The notes: generated by a model not told the origin, from the sequence alone. Shown: positions 34,085 through 43,990, counted from the first letter of the stretch. The stretch: 64,000 bases of DNA from Brucella pseudintermedia (GCF_042697365.1 NZ_CP137604.1), one strand, 5' to 3'. Numbers and translations are program-made.

Positions 34085-34225
34085 CAGTTTTTTGTTAGCT
34101 GAATATAATTCATTAAGGATATCAACGTTTCATTGAGAATTGGAATTTAAGGCGGTGCTGTGGTCTTTTTCGGGCCGCAATTTGCCTGCATGTCCCACTC
34201 GGCGTTCATATTCCTGCGAGCTAAT

Positions 34226-35440
34226 ATGCTGAAATCTTCATCCCGCCTATCGCGTCTCATCGCATCCTTCGCGCTTGGTGCAAGTGTGCTTTGTACGTCC
34301 GCATCGATGGCGAGCACCTCCTGGGTGGTTTTCGATGCCGATAGCGGGCGGATTCTCGGTCAAGACGATGCGAATATCCAGCACGCGCCAGCGTCGCTGG
34401 CCAAAATGATGACGCTTTACCTCGCTTTTGAGGCGCTCAAGACCGGCAGGCTGCATTGGGACGATGCGATGCCCGTATCGAAGAACGCCGCTTCAAAGGT
34501 ACGCATGAAGCTGTGGCTGAAGCCCGGCGAAACAATCACCGTGCACGACGCCATCTACGGCATGATCGTGGTGTCCGCCAATGATGCGGCAACGGTGATG
34601 GGTGAATATCTGGCCGGATCAGAAGCCGCTTTCGGCCGGTTGATGACGCAGCGCGCACGCCAGATCGGCATGAAGAGCACCTTCTTCGTCAATCCGTCGG
34701 GGCTGACGGCAAAGGCCACCCAGCTTACCACCGCCCGCGACATGGCGATCCTCGGCATGAGCCTTCGCCGCGACTTTCCGGAACAGTATGCGCTTTTTTC
34801 GACGCGCTCCTTCACCTTCCGCGACCGCGTGCTGAACGGCCACAATAACCTGATGTACCGTTATCAGGGCGTGGATGGTATCAAAACCGGCTATACAGAT
34901 GTATCCGGTTACAATCTCGTTTCGTCGGCCATTATCAACGACAAGCATCTGGTCGGCGTTGTTCTCGGTGCCGGATCGGCGCGGCAGCGCGACGACCAGA
35001 TGGCGAAGCTGCTGACGCGTTTCAGCAAGGACGGCGCGGATACCGAGGAGCAACTCGTTGCAATGGCCAAGCCGCAGCCTGTCGCGAAGCGAGCAACCGC
35101 CGTCCAGCCGAAAGCTGATGCTGTCGCCGACCTGATCGATGATTCCCGCATCGAGCAAGGCGATGGCGGTTTCCTGATCGCCTCTGCGGCCGGCGCTTCG
35201 GCATGGACAATCCAGCTTGGCGCTCCTCCGACCCTTGCCGGAGCGAAGGAACTGCTGGCCAAGTATCGTCCGGCGGTCGACAAGATTGCGCCGGGTCTGA
35301 AAGCTGAAATTTCTCCGGCGGAAAAGCGACGCAAGGTCTATCGCGCACGTTTCTCAGGTTTCAAGGATTCTGCGTCCGCTGAAAAGGCATGCGTTCAGTT
35401 GAAACGGCAGAACATAGCTTGCCTTCCGATCCGTAGCTGA
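34226..35440 (+). CDS. D-alanyl-D-alanine carboxypeptidase with C-terminal SPOR-like domain
   Basis: 404 aa. The signal peptide is followed by an S11 peptidase domain with SLAK (Ser-x-x-Lys, about residue 58), SAND (Ser-x-Asn) and GIKTGYTD (Lys-Thr-Gly). The C-terminal 80 residues, AWTIQLGAPPTLAGAKELLAKYRP and VYRARFSGFKDSASAEKACVQLKRQ, form a SPOR domain that binds denuded septal peptidoglycan. It trims the terminal D-Ala from peptidoglycan stem peptides in the periplasm. The ATG at 34226 lies just before the signal peptide; an earlier start adds 22 residues of no obvious signal. Confidence 0.9.
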   Translation: MLKSSSRLSRLIASFALGASVLCTSASMASTSWVVFDADSGRILGQDDANIQHAPASLAKMMTLYLAFEALKTGRLHWDDAMPVSKNAASKVRMKLWLKPGETITVHDAIYGMIVVSANDAATVMGEYLAGSEAAFGRLMTQRARQIGMKSTFFVNPSGLTAKATQLTTARDMAILGMSLRRDFPEQYALFSTRSFTFRDRVLNGHNNLMYRYQGVDGIKTGYTDVSGYNLVSSAIINDKHLVGVVLGAGSARQRDDQMAKLLTRFSKDGADTEEQLVAMAKPQPVAKRATAVQPKADAVADLIDDSRIEQGDGGFLIASAAGASAWTIQLGAPPTLAGAKELLAKYRPAVDKIAPGLKAEISPAEKRRKVYRARFSGFKDSASAEKACVQLKRQNIACLPIRS

Positions 35441-35590
35441 TCTCGTTTCCTTTGCTCAGACAGCGCGGCCTGACGCAGTCAGCGTGTCGCGCTTTACTGG
35501 CTGGACGAAAAAGTCTAGAAACCAACCTTCATTTCATACGCATGAACCCCACCCGCAATCGTTGGCGGGACTGGATAAGGAATGATTAGA

Positions 35591-37567
35591 ATGTCCAATA
35601 CTGTTTCCATGCAATTTCCCGATGGCTCTGTGCGTGAATACGATGCGTCAATGACTGGCGCGGGCCTCGCGGAATCGATTTCCAAATCTCTCGCCAAAAA
35701 AGCTGTTGCCTATGCCGTTGACGGCACCGTGCGCGATCTTTCCGATCCGCTGGGCGCTTCCGGCAAGGTGGAGATTTTGACCCGCGAAGATCCGCGCGCG
35801 CTGGAGCTGATTCGCCACGACACGGCGCACGTGCTGGCCGAAGCGGTGCAGGAGCTTTTTCCGGGCACGCAGGTTACGATCGGTCCCGTCATCGAAAACG
35901 GCTTCTATTACGATTTTGCCCGCAACGAACCGTTCACGCCCGACGATCTCCCGGTGATCGAGAAGAAGATGCGCGAGATTATCCAGCGCAACAAGCCTTT
36001 CACCAAGGAAATCTGGTCGCGCGAAAAGGCCAAACAGGTTTTTGCCGATAAGGGCGAGAGCTACAAGGTCGAGCTGGTTGATGCCATTCCTGCCGGGCAG
36101 GACCTCAAGATTTATTATCAGGGCGACTGGTTCGATCTTTGCCGCGGCCCGCATATGGCCTCGACCGGCCAGATCGGCAATTCGTTCAAGCTGATGAAGG
36201 TGGCCGGCGCCTACTGGCGCGGCGATGCCAACAATCCGATGCTGACCCGCATCTACGGCACCGCCTTTGCGAACGACAACGATCTTCAGGCCTATCTCCA
36301 TATGCTTGAAGAAGCCGAAAAACGCGATCACCGCCGCCTTGGCCGCGAAATGGACCTGTTCCATTTCCAGGAAGAAGGGCCGGGCGTCGTCTTCTGGCAT
36401 GCCAAGGGCTGGAAGATGTTCCAGAATCTGGTGAGCTATATGCGTCGCCGCCTCGACAGCCATGGCTATCAGGAAGTGAACGCGCCGCAGGTGCTCGACA
36501 AGTCGCTCTGGGAAACCTCGGGACACTGGGGCTGGTATCGCGACAACATGTTCAAGGTGACCGTCGCCGGGGATGAAACCGACGATGATCGCGTGTTCGC
36601 GTTGAAGCCAATGAACTGTCCCGGCCACGTGCAGATATTCAAGCACGGTCTGAAATCTTATCGCGACCTGCCGATCAAGCTGGCGGAATTCGGCAATGTG
36701 CATCGCTACGAACCGTCGGGCGCATTGCATGGACTGATGCGCGTGCGCGGCTTTACCCAGGACGATGCCCATATCTTCTGCACCGAAGAGCAGATGGCTG
36801 CGGAGTGCCTGCGCATCAACGATCTCATCCTGTCGGTCTACAAGGATTTCGGCTTCGAGGAGATCACCATCAAGCTGTCGACCCGTCCTGAAAAGCGCGT
36901 CGGCTCGGACGAACTCTGGGACCGTGCAGAAAGCGTGATGATGTCGGTGCTGGATCAGATCCAGCAGCAGTCCAACAACATCAAGACCGGCGTCCTGCCG
37001 GGCGAGGGCGCGTTCTACGGGCCGAAGTTCGAATATACGCTGAAGGACGCTATCGGCCGCGAGTGGCAGTGCGGCACCACGCAGGTCGATTTCAACCTGC
37101 CGGAACGCTTCGGCGCTTTCTATATCGACAAGGATTCCGAGAAGCGCCAGCCGGTGATGATCCATCGCGCGATCTGCGGTTCGATGGAACGCTTCTTGGG
37201 CATTCTGATCGAGAATTTCGCCGGTCACATGCCGCTTTGGTTTGCTCCGGTGCAGGTTGTCGTTGCCACCATTACCTCGGACGCCGACGAATATGCCGCC
37301 CAGGCTGCTGCCAAGCTGAAAGCCGCCGGATTGCAGGTTGCAACCGATCTTCGCAATGAGAAGATCAACTACAAGGTCCGTGAGCACTCGTTGCAGAAGG
37401 TTCCGGTGATCCTGGTTTGCGGCAAGCGCGAGGCGGAGGAAAACACCGTGAATATGCGCCGTCTCGGTTCACGCGATCAGGAATCGATGACGCTGGACGA
37501 AGCCATTGCGCGCCTTGTGGAAGAGGCGACACCGCCCGATCTGCTCCGTCTGAAGAACGGCAATTGA
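35591..37567 (+). CDS. thrS: Threonyl-tRNA synthetase
   Basis: 658 aa, the full bacterial length. It has a TGS domain (MQFPDGSVREYDASMTGAGLAESISKS, residues 6-60), an editing domain with HDTAHVLAEAVQELFPG (about 75), and the class II core. MNCPGHVQIF holds the active-site zinc cysteine, and the C-terminal anticodon-binding domain ends near the C-terminus. The ATG at 35591 is about 10 bases from TAAGGA; an ATG nine bases earlier would overlap it. A strong terminator follows. Confidence 0.97.
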   Translation: MSNTVSMQFPDGSVREYDASMTGAGLAESISKSLAKKAVAYAVDGTVRDLSDPLGASGKVEILTREDPRALELIRHDTAHVLAEAVQELFPGTQVTIGPVIENGFYYDFARNEPFTPDDLPVIEKKMREIIQRNKPFTKEIWSREKAKQVFADKGESYKVELVDAIPAGQDLKIYYQGDWFDLCRGPHMASTGQIGNSFKLMKVAGAYWRGDANNPMLTRIYGTAFANDNDLQAYLHMLEEAEKRDHRRLGREMDLFHFQEEGPGVVFWHAKGWKMFQNLVSYMRRRLDSHGYQEVNAPQVLDKSLWETSGHWGWYRDNMFKVTVAGDETDDDRVFALKPMNCPGHVQIFKHGLKSYRDLPIKLAEFGNVHRYEPSGALHGLMRVRGFTQDDAHIFCTEEQMAAECLRINDLILSVYKDFGFEEITIKLSTRPEKRVGSDELWDRAESVMMSVLDQIQQQSNNIKTGVLPGEGAFYGPKFEYTLKDAIGREWQCGTTQVDFNLPERFGAFYIDKDSEKRQPVMIHRAICGSMERFLGILIENFAGHMPLWFAPVQVVVATITSDADEYAAQAAAKLKAAGLQVATDLRNEKINYKVREHSLQKVPVILVCGKREAEENTVNMRRLGSRDQESMTLDEAIARLVEEATPPDLLRLKNGN

Positions 37568-37572
37568 TAATA

Positions 37573-37601
37573 AAGGGGCCGCGCACTGCGCGGCCCTTTG
37601 C
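37573..37601 (+). terminator. Rho-independent terminator of thrS
   Basis: AAAGGGGCCGCGC pairs with GCGCGGCCCTTT around a 3-base loop, followed by GCTTTG, just after the thrS stop. Confidence 0.85.
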
Positions 37602-37619
37602 TTTGCGGATGGCTATAAC

Positions 37620-38657
37620 TCAATCTACGCTGTCTGAAACAGACTCGGATTCGCCGTTGGCCACGACCTCGACTTCTTCATTCTTGCCCGAGGAAACCTT
37701 GAAATCCCGCTGGTAAATGCGGTCCTTGTTCTTGGCGACCGCAACATAATCGCCCTCAATGAGAACCATTGACGAATAAGCGCCCGCACTTTCGCGCACT
37801 ACGTCACCGGAAGCGTTCAGGACCGACCATGACGTATCGGCGAGCGCTTCGCCGCCGCGCTCGCGCACAAGCTTCAACGTCACTTCCGCGGCGCGATGCT
37901 GAACGGTCGCCTCTGTCAGTTTTCCAGCTTCCACCCGAATATCCGCACGGATGATGGCGTTCGCCGAGCCATAGTTGGAAACAACGTGATAGGTGCCACT
38001 GTTGAGGCGGATAATCGTATTCGGCTTGACATCGGGGACGATCAGCGAACGGTCACTATTGTCCTCGTCGGCATAAATCGAGAAACGCAGGAGATCGTTG
38101 TTGATCTTGCCGCCATCGGGCAGGATAGCGCTAAGCTTCATCCCCCCGGCATCCAGCATCATCACTTCGTGGCGCGTCGCATTTCCAACCGTGATCCGCT
38201 TTGTGGCGCCCGCGCGCCCATAGGCGACATGCACGAGATAGCTGCCTTCGGGCAGGTTGAAAACTGCCCCGCCGCCCTGTGCGCTCGCGATAAGCGGCAG
38301 CTGCCCGTCAGGTCCGACATCGGGCGAGAACACGCGCCATACAAGCCCCGCCGGAATGTCTCCGCCACCTTCGCTCAACCGCGCCTTGAGATCGAGTTCA
38401 CGCGTCTGGACGAGCGGATTGTTCTCGGGACTTGAGGGAGAGGCGTAGTTGTTCAGTGTCGGAAGCTTGAGCGCCGGTTGCGGCAAGTCGGGCAGGCCGG
38501 TCGTCGTGGTCTGCAACTGCGGAATATGTGTCTGCGGATCGAGGCCCTGAGCCACCGATGGCACCGCACTGACGGCAAGCATGATCGCTATTAAAAACGA
38601 TCCTCCGCCCAGGGCGAGATTTCTCTTTGAATAAAGCAGGTTCAAGCATTCCGACAT
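37620..38657 (-). CDS. Exported protein of unknown function, 345 aa
   Basis: The N-terminus reads MSECLNLLYSKRNLALGGGSFLIAIMLAVSAVPSVAQG, a signal peptide with likely cleavage after VAQ. The mature part has repeated segments of the form WRVFSPDVG..G.LPLIASAQGGGAVFNLPEGSYLVHVAYGRAGATKRITV and later SWSVLNASGDVVRESAGAYSSMVLIEGDYVAVAKNKDRIYQRDFKV. These resemble a pair of beta-sandwich (transthyretin-like) repeats. Such proteins are found in many Rhizobiales but have no settled role. The C-terminus is acidic. The start at 38657 gives a clean signal peptide. Confidence 0.78.
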   Translation of the reverse strand: MSECLNLLYSKRNLALGGGSFLIAIMLAVSAVPSVAQGLDPQTHIPQLQTTTTGLPDLPQPALKLPTLNNYASPSSPENNPLVQTRELDLKARLSEGGGDIPAGLVWRVFSPDVGPDGQLPLIASAQGGGAVFNLPEGSYLVHVAYGRAGATKRITVGNATRHEVMMLDAGGMKLSAILPDGGKINNDLLRFSIYADEDNSDRSLIVPDVKPNTIIRLNSGTYHVVSNYGSANAIIRADIRVEAGKLTEATVQHRAAEVTLKLVRERGGEALADTSWSVLNASGDVVRESAGAYSSMVLIEGDYVAVAKNKDRIYQRDFKVSSGKNEEVEVVANGESESVSDSVD

Positions 38658-38833
38658 GCTGTATTTTTGAGCCCATGCGGGTGGCGAATTCAAGGCCAAA
38701 TCGCTTGAGGGGCCCGCATTTTTCCAAATTCCCGCAATTGTTCCATTCCTGAATTTTGACTTTACAGTTTGGGTGCAACGGGCGAGAAGAGGCAGCCCCA
38801 ATAAGTGGAGCACTATACGCAGCATTTTTAGTG

Positions 38834-39433
38834 ATGAGGTTATCCGTGGCCCACCCGGTGTTCGATTTTCTGGCACAGCGCAGTTCCACCCCGATTTCGG
38901 CTATTTCCGAACCGGCACCCGAGGGCGAGGAACTTGCAGCCCTGCTGAAAGTCGCCGCGCGCGTGCCCGACCATGGACGCCTGACACCCTGGCGCTTCAT
39001 TCTCTATCGGGGCGATGCACGCATTCAGGTTGGCGAATATCTGGCGAGACGCGCCGAAGAGCTTGAAGGGGCACTGCCGGAAGGCCGGAAAGAAAAAGAG
39101 CTGACGCGCTTTTCCCGCGCGCCGCTCGTCGTTGGCGTCGTGTCTTCGCCCGTCGCCCACGAGCGCATTCCGGAATGGGAACAATTCCTGTCCGCCGGGG
39201 CCGTAGCGATGAACCTTTGCACCGCCGCCAACGCGCTCGGATATGCTACCAACTGGATTACCAACTGGTATGCCGACGACGCGCCCGCCCGCGCTTTTCT
39301 GGGGCTGGCACCCAATGAACGTGTTGCCGGTTTCGTTCATATCGGAACCGCGGCCAACAAGATGCCGGAACGCCCGAGAGCCGATATGGAGAAGATCGTA
39401 TCGGAATATTCCGGCCCATGGACACAAGCCTAG
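38834..39433 (+). CDS. Nitroreductase-family FMN oxidoreductase
   Basis: 199 aa. LLKVAARVPDHGRLTPWRFILYRGDARIQVGEYLARRAEE and LVVGVVSSPVAHERIPEWEQFLSAGAVAMNLCTAANALGYATNWITNW are typical of NfnB/YdjA-like nitroreductases (FMN-binding Arg and Gly-rich regions). Likely a small FMN-dependent reductase of quinones or nitro compounds; the substrate is unknown. The ATG at 38834 has no strong SD, and a GTG four codons later has GATGAGG upstream, so the start is uncertain. It is followed 40 bp later by a flavin reductase-like gene. Confidence 0.83.
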   Translation: MRLSVAHPVFDFLAQRSSTPISAISEPAPEGEELAALLKVAARVPDHGRLTPWRFILYRGDARIQVGEYLARRAEELEGALPEGRKEKELTRFSRAPLVVGVVSSPVAHERIPEWEQFLSAGAVAMNLCTAANALGYATNWITNWYADDAPARAFLGLAPNERVAGFVHIGTAANKMPERPRADMEKIVSEYSGPWTQA

Positions 39434-39473
39434 ATTCAGCTTTAACAATCCTTGCTAATTAACGGATAGGCAT

Positions 39474-40085
39474 ATGTTTTATGAACCGAGGGAAGGGCAT
39501 CCGCTGCCCCATAATCCGTTCAAGGCAATCGTGACCCCGCGCCCCATTGGCTGGATAGGAACGCAATCGAAAGAGGGGACGGTCAATCTCGCACCCTACT
39601 CCTTCTTCAACGCGATCTGCGACACGCCGCCCATGGTCATGTTTTCGTCGAGCGGCGCGAAGGACAGCGTTTCGTTCATCGAGCAAACCGGCGAATTCAC
39701 CGCAAATCTGGTGAGCGATCATTTGAGAACGCAGATGAATGCATCATCCGTCAACGCGCCGCGGGGCGTCAGCGAGTTTGAATATGCGGGTCTCACCAGG
39801 GCGGCTAGCAGGCTTATCGCAGCGCCTCGCGTCAAGGAAGCCTATGCCGCGCTTGAGTGCATCGCTGTAGAGATCAAGCGTTTGCAGGACAAGGAGGGTA
39901 GGCTGACCGACAATTACATGGTGATTGGAGAAGTGGTCGGCGTCCATATCGATGAACAGGTTTTGACAGACGGTCTCATCGATATTTCCAAATCCAGACC
40001 CGTCAGCAGGCTTGGCTATATGGATTTCGCCACGACGGACAGCGTCTATCAGATGTTCCGCCCAAAATGGGAAGACAAAAAATGA
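39474..40085 (+). CDS. Flavin reductase-like protein (split-barrel FMN-binding family)
   Basis: 203 aa. It starts MFYEPREGHPLPHNPFKAIVTPRPIGWIGTQSKEGTVNLAPYSFFNAIC, the signature of the DIM6/NTAB-type flavin reductase family. SRPVSRLGYMDFATTDSVYQM near the end is the family's C-terminal block. These proteins bind FMN and can supply reduced flavin. It follows a nitroreductase on the same strand and converges with mazG nine bases away. A partnership with the LLM oxidoreductase at 25875 is possible but unproven. Confidence 0.85.
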   Translation: MFYEPREGHPLPHNPFKAIVTPRPIGWIGTQSKEGTVNLAPYSFFNAICDTPPMVMFSSSGAKDSVSFIEQTGEFTANLVSDHLRTQMNASSVNAPRGVSEFEYAGLTRAASRLIAAPRVKEAYAALECIAVEIKRLQDKEGRLTDNYMVIGEVVGVHIDEQVLTDGLIDISKSRPVSRLGYMDFATTDSVYQMFRPKWEDKK

Positions 40086-40093
40086 GGGCCTGA

Positions 40094-40918
40094 CTACAGT
40101 CCCTTTTTCTTGGCATCCCCCCAAATGGCTTCCATCTCATCGAGGGTCGCGGAATTCAGATCGCTTCCAGTTTCACCGAGCCTCTTTTCGATGAAATGGA
40201 ACCGCCGCCTGAACTTTTCATTGGCGGCGACAAGCGCGGTTTCCGCATCGATTTCGAGATGCCGGCCAAGATTGACCATGGCAAACAGCAGGTCGCCATA
40301 TTCCTCTTCGATATCCGCACGTTCTTTCGCCGCCATGGCTTCCTTCAGCTCTGCAGTTTCTTCGGCGATCTTGTCGAGAATCGGTGCCGCTTCGGACCAG
40401 TCGAAGCCGACTTTCGCTGCTTTCTGCTGAAGTTTCAGCGCGCGCAGCAGGGCAGGGAAGGCCTGCGGAATATCATCCAGGAAACCATTCTTCTCGGTCG
40501 TTTCCAGCCCGAGTTTCGAGCGGCGCTCGGCCCGTTCGGCTTTTTCTTCTGCCTTGATGCGATTCCACGATCCCTTGGCCATGCCGGCACCTCTGGCTTC
40601 CGCGTCGCCAAAAACATGCGGATGCCGCCGGATCATCTTGCGCGTGATGGCTTCGACGACATCGCCGAATGCGAAGCTGCCCTGTTCCTCGGCCATCCTG
40701 GAATGGAACACCACCTGTAACAGCAGATCGCCGAGCTCTTCGCGCAGATCGTCCATATCGTTACGCTCTATGGCGTCGAGGACTTCATATGTTTCCTCAA
40801 GCGTATAGGGCACAATTGACTGGAAATTCTGTTCCACATCCCACGGACAGCCGGTTTCAGGGTCGCGGAGCGCTGCCATGATTTCCAGAAGACGATCGAT
40901 ATTGCGGGATGGTTTCAT
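40094..40918 (-). CDS. mazG: Nucleoside triphosphate pyrophosphohydrolase MazG
   Basis: 274 aa with two tandem MazG domains. The first has GCPWDVEQNFQSIVPYTLEETYEVLDAIERNDMDDLREELGDLLLQVVFHS (EExxE and ExxD metal motifs); the second, near the C-terminus, has EETAELKEAM and EEEYGDLLFAMVNLGR. It hydrolyses NTPs to NMPs, limiting damaged or excess nucleotides. The start at 40918 is the second of two adjacent ATGs and has GGAG five bases upstream. It is alone on its strand, divergent from galE. Confidence 0.93.
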   Translation of the reverse strand: MKPSRNIDRLLEIMAALRDPETGCPWDVEQNFQSIVPYTLEETYEVLDAIERNDMDDLREELGDLLLQVVFHSRMAEEQGSFAFGDVVEAITRKMIRRHPHVFGDAEARGAGMAKGSWNRIKAEEKAERAERRSKLGLETTEKNGFLDDIPQAFPALLRALKLQQKAAKVGFDWSEAAPILDKIAEETAELKEAMAAKERADIEEEYGDLLFAMVNLGRHLEIDAETALVAANEKFRRRFHFIEKRLGETGSDLNSATLDEMEAIWGDAKKKGL

Positions 40919-41060
40919 CATCGCTCCGTCAAACTTGGCTGATCTACTGCAACCATTCAAGAGAATCGTACGGGATGGCTTGAAGTCTGTTACTGATTTT
41001 GCATAGTCAGCCGGGGATCGCACATCGGGGCGGTATGTTCAACAAGCGGATACATAAACG

Positions 41061-42068
41061 ATGACAATTCTTGTGACTGGCGGTGCTGGCTATATCGGTT
41101 CGCACACCTGCGTTCAGCTCATCGAGGCGGGCCACGACGTGGTTGTGGTCGACAATTTTGACAACAGCCACCCGGAAGCACTGCATCGCATCGAACAGAT
41201 TACGGGGCGCACGCCGCGCCGCGAAGCAGGCGATATCCGTGATCGCGCTTTTCTGGAACAGGTTATCCGGCATCACAAATGCACCGCCGTCATTCACTTC
41301 GCCGGTCTGAAGGCCGTGGGCGAATCGAGCGAAAAGCCGATGCTCTATTATGATTGCAACGTGGTCGGAACACTTCGCCTGCTGCAAGCCATGGAGGCAA
41401 CGGGTGTCAAAACTCTGGTTTTCAGTTCGTCGGCCACGGTCTACGGCGATCCGCAGAAATTACCGATCACGGAAGATCAGCCGCTAACGGCGACCAATCC
41501 CTACGGTCGTACCAAGCTTGTCATCGAAGACATGCTTCGCGACATCTATAATGGCGACAATAGCTGGAAGATCGCCATCCTTCGCTATTTCAACCCGGTT
41601 GGCGCCCATGAGAGCGGCCTGATCGGTGAGGATCCGAAAGGCATTCCCAACAACCTGATGCCGATCATCGCGCAAGTCGCGACCGGTCGTCGCGAGAAGC
41701 TGAATGTCTGGGGCAATGACTATCCGACACCTGACGGCACCGGCGTTCGCGACTATATCCACGTGGTCGATCTGGCTGCAGGTCACCTGAAAGCGCTCAA
41801 AAAGCTGGATAAGCCGCAGTGTTTCTCGGTGAATCTGGGAACAGGGCAGGGGTATAGCGTTCTCGAGGTCGTGAAGGCTTTCGAGCATGTTTCCAACCGC
41901 GAGATCAAATATGAGATTGCACCGCGCCGTCCGGGTGACGTGGCGGAATGCTATGCCGATCCAACCTTTGCCCGCGACTTCCTCGGCTGGTCGGCGGAAA
42001 AGAACCTGCGCGAAATGTGCCAGGACATGTGGCATTGGCAGTCAAAGAATCCCAACGGCTACGAATGA
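41061..42068 (+). CDS. galE: UDP-glucose 4-epimerase
   Basis: 335 aa short-chain dehydrogenase. The Rossmann motif TGGAGYIGSHT (residues 6-16) binds NAD, SSSATVYG carries the catalytic Ser, and YGRTK (Tyr-x3-Lys, about residue 149) is the active-site pair. It interconverts UDP-glucose and UDP-galactose for cell-envelope polysaccharides. It is preceded by a divergent 140-bp gap from mazG. A GGAAGG/CCTTCC hairpin follows before the transporter gene. The full length and all active-site residues are present. Confidence 0.94.
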   Translation: MTILVTGGAGYIGSHTCVQLIEAGHDVVVVDNFDNSHPEALHRIEQITGRTPRREAGDIRDRAFLEQVIRHHKCTAVIHFAGLKAVGESSEKPMLYYDCNVVGTLRLLQAMEATGVKTLVFSSSATVYGDPQKLPITEDQPLTATNPYGRTKLVIEDMLRDIYNGDNSWKIAILRYFNPVGAHESGLIGEDPKGIPNNLMPIIAQVATGRREKLNVWGNDYPTPDGTGVRDYIHVVDLAAGHLKALKKLDKPQCFSVNLGTGQGYSVLEVVKAFEHVSNREIKYEIAPRRPGDVAECYADPTFARDFLGWSAEKNLREMCQDMWHWQSKNPNGYE

Positions 42069-42169
42069 ACCGGAATGGGCCGAAATGGTTGAAAATTCGA
42101 GCCCTCTCTTGAAAGTGCGCGCTGTTTCCGGGCTCCGGAAGGACTAAAAGGCCTTCCGAGATTTTTGAA

Positions 42170-43180
42170 ATGCCCGCTAGATTGGACGATATGATGCGTT
42201 TCCTGCCTGACAAATTCACCAGCATGCTGATCGTGACCATTCTGTTTGCGTCCGTGCTGCCAGTGCATGGTGAATTTGCGGAATGGTTTGCATTGGCGAC
42301 GAAATTCGCGGTCGGGCTTCTGTTCTTCCTGCATGGCGCCCGGCTGTCGCGTGAGGCTGTCATTGCAGGCATAACGCACTGGAGACTGCATCTGGCGGTC
42401 CTCTCGTCAACCTTCATCCTGTTTCCAATCCTTGGTTTGGCGGCGGGATGGACCATTCCGGGATTATCGCAGTCAGCCTTTTATACGGGCATCCTCTATC
42501 TCTGCGTCCTGCCTTCGACGGTTCAGTCGTCCATCGCCTTCACATCAATTGCGGGCGGTAATGTTTCGGCTGCCATCGTGTCCGCGTCAGCGTCAAACAT
42601 TTTCGGCATGTTTCTCACGCCATTGCTGGTGGGCCTGCTGTTCGCGGTCAAAGGGGGTGGCGGAATATCGGTCGATGCGCTTGAATCCATCTTGCTGCAA
42701 CTGCTGGCGCCATTCGTGCTTGGGCAAATTCTGCAACCCTGGATCGGGAGTTTCATGCGGCGCCATGGCAAGGCGCTCGGTTTCGTCGACCGCGGCTCCA
42801 TCCTGATGGTGGTCTATCTGGCTTTCAGCGAGGCTGTGGTCGAAGGTCTGTGGCGTACCGTTTCCTGGAACGATCTCGGCATGATGGTGGGCGTCAATAT
42901 TGTTCTGCTCGTCGCAGTGCTGCTTGCGACCTGGTACGGAAGCAGATGGCTGGGCTTCAACCGTCCCGACCGCATTACAATCATGTTCTGCGGCTCGAAG
43001 AAGAGCCTCGCCAGCGGTGCGCCGATGGCCAGCGCCATTTTCGCTGGCGCAAATGTCGGCAGCATCGTTTTGCCCCTGATGCTCTTCCACCAAATCCAGT
43101 TGATGGCCTGTGCCGTGATCGCCCGAAAGCTTGCCGATCATAAAGATCATGGCGAACGTGTCACGGCAGCCGCGGAGTAG
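42170..43180 (+). CDS. Bile acid:sodium symporter-family membrane protein (SBF-like)
   Basis: 336 aa with about nine or ten hydrophobic segments, beginning SMLIVTILFASVLPVHG and including FAVGLLFFLHGARLS. The central SLASGAPMASAIFAGANVGSIVLPLMLFHQIQLM and FCGSKKSLASG match the YfeH/SBF-like family (PF13593), often annotated as bile acid symporters. The substrate is unknown in bacteria. An internal start at the adjacent MMRFLPDKF codons is also possible. Confidence 0.85.
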   Translation: MPARLDDMMRFLPDKFTSMLIVTILFASVLPVHGEFAEWFALATKFAVGLLFFLHGARLSREAVIAGITHWRLHLAVLSSTFILFPILGLAAGWTIPGLSQSAFYTGILYLCVLPSTVQSSIAFTSIAGGNVSAAIVSASASNIFGMFLTPLLVGLLFAVKGGGGISVDALESILLQLLAPFVLGQILQPWIGSFMRRHGKALGFVDRGSILMVVYLAFSEAVVEGLWRTVSWNDLGMMVGVNIVLLVAVLLATWYGSRWLGFNRPDRITIMFCGSKKSLASGAPMASAIFAGANVGSIVLPLMLFHQIQLMACAVIARKLADHKDHGERVTAAAE

Positions 43181-43189
43181 GGCGCTCTC

Positions 43190-43990
43190 CTATTTCTCCG
43201 GAAATAGAAACGTCGTTACAAAGCGGGCGCCCCATTTGGGTCCGTCCGACGGCGCTTTGGCATAATAGCGTGCCAAAACTCCGATACTGACTCGCTGTTC
43301 TCCGAACTTGAAGACTTTTGATATGCCCGCGTTAATCGGCACGGTCCACTGCTCCGAGGTCCAGTCATAGGATGATTCCGACAATAGGTTCAGCGCTGTC
43401 GTGTCGGGGAACGTGTAGGAGATAAACGGCTGGACGAAGCTCTGGCTCACGGCCTCGCGGTCGCTGTGTCCGGCATAGGACCATATGTGGTTGGCGAGTG
43501 CGCCGTAGGTCCAGCCGCCATGCTGCTTGAGGATGACGCCTGTCGGACCCGCTCCCCATTTTCCCGTGCCAAGCTCGCTATTGGTAGCAGTGGGCCAGAG
43601 AAACACGGGACCAACGCCCCAGGTTAAGCCATCTACCGATTGCGCCGGTGAGAGGAAGAAACTTTGCTCCGTGTCACTCAAACCGAAACGGCTGTCGAAA
43701 CCGGCCGCTGGAGCCTCCTGATAGATGACTGGCACAATGGTGCGGACGATAAGGTTCCAGTCCTCATTCAGCGAAAACGGGATGACCGGCTGAAGGTTGA
43801 GTGAATACCGGTAGGCATCCTTGGGGCCGAAGCAGCAGTCGTAATTGTGCTGAAAAGGAACACTAATGAGGTTGGAAATTGGATTTGCGAGCTTTTTGGC
43901 AAGTTCCTGTTCCGCATCGGCGTGAGCAATATTGACGCTGGCGATAGACGCTGCCCAAAAGGCCAATAGTTTTAAAATTGAACTGCGCAT
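43190..43990 (-). CDS. Predicted outer-membrane beta-barrel/transporter protein, 266 aa
   Basis: The signal peptide MRSSILKLLAFWAASIASV plus NIAHA is likely cleaved after AHA. The mature chain has alternating aromatic beta-strand motifs such as WNLIVRTIVPVIYQEAP, GLTWGVGPVFLWPTATNSELGTGKWGAGPTGV and QPFISYTFPDTTALNLLSESSYDW, and ends in Phe-Pro-Glu-Lys. Similar proteins are annotated 'transporter' or 'neuromedin U' in alphaproteobacteria. The role is unknown. It is divergent from the AT-rich gap at 43991-44309. Confidence 0.75.
   Translation of the reverse strand: MRSSILKLLAFWAASIASVNIAHADAEQELAKKLANPISNLISVPFQHNYDCCFGPKDAYRYSLNLQPVIPFSLNEDWNLIVRTIVPVIYQEAPAAGFDSRFGLSDTEQSFFLSPAQSVDGLTWGVGPVFLWPTATNSELGTGKWGAGPTGVILKQHGGWTYGALANHIWSYAGHSDREAVSQSFVQPFISYTFPDTTALNLLSESSYDWTSEQWTVPINAGISKVFKFGEQRVSIGVLARYYAKAPSDGPKWGARFVTTFLFPEK

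Noticed and set aside
35441..35590. Possible T-box or leader-peptide attenuator before thrS
   Set aside because: A GC hairpin is present but there is no T-box core, no Thr-rich leader peptide and no terminator T-run.
35648..37387. A 579-aa open frame antisense to thrS
   Set aside because: Shadow of thrS; no start site or conserved domain.
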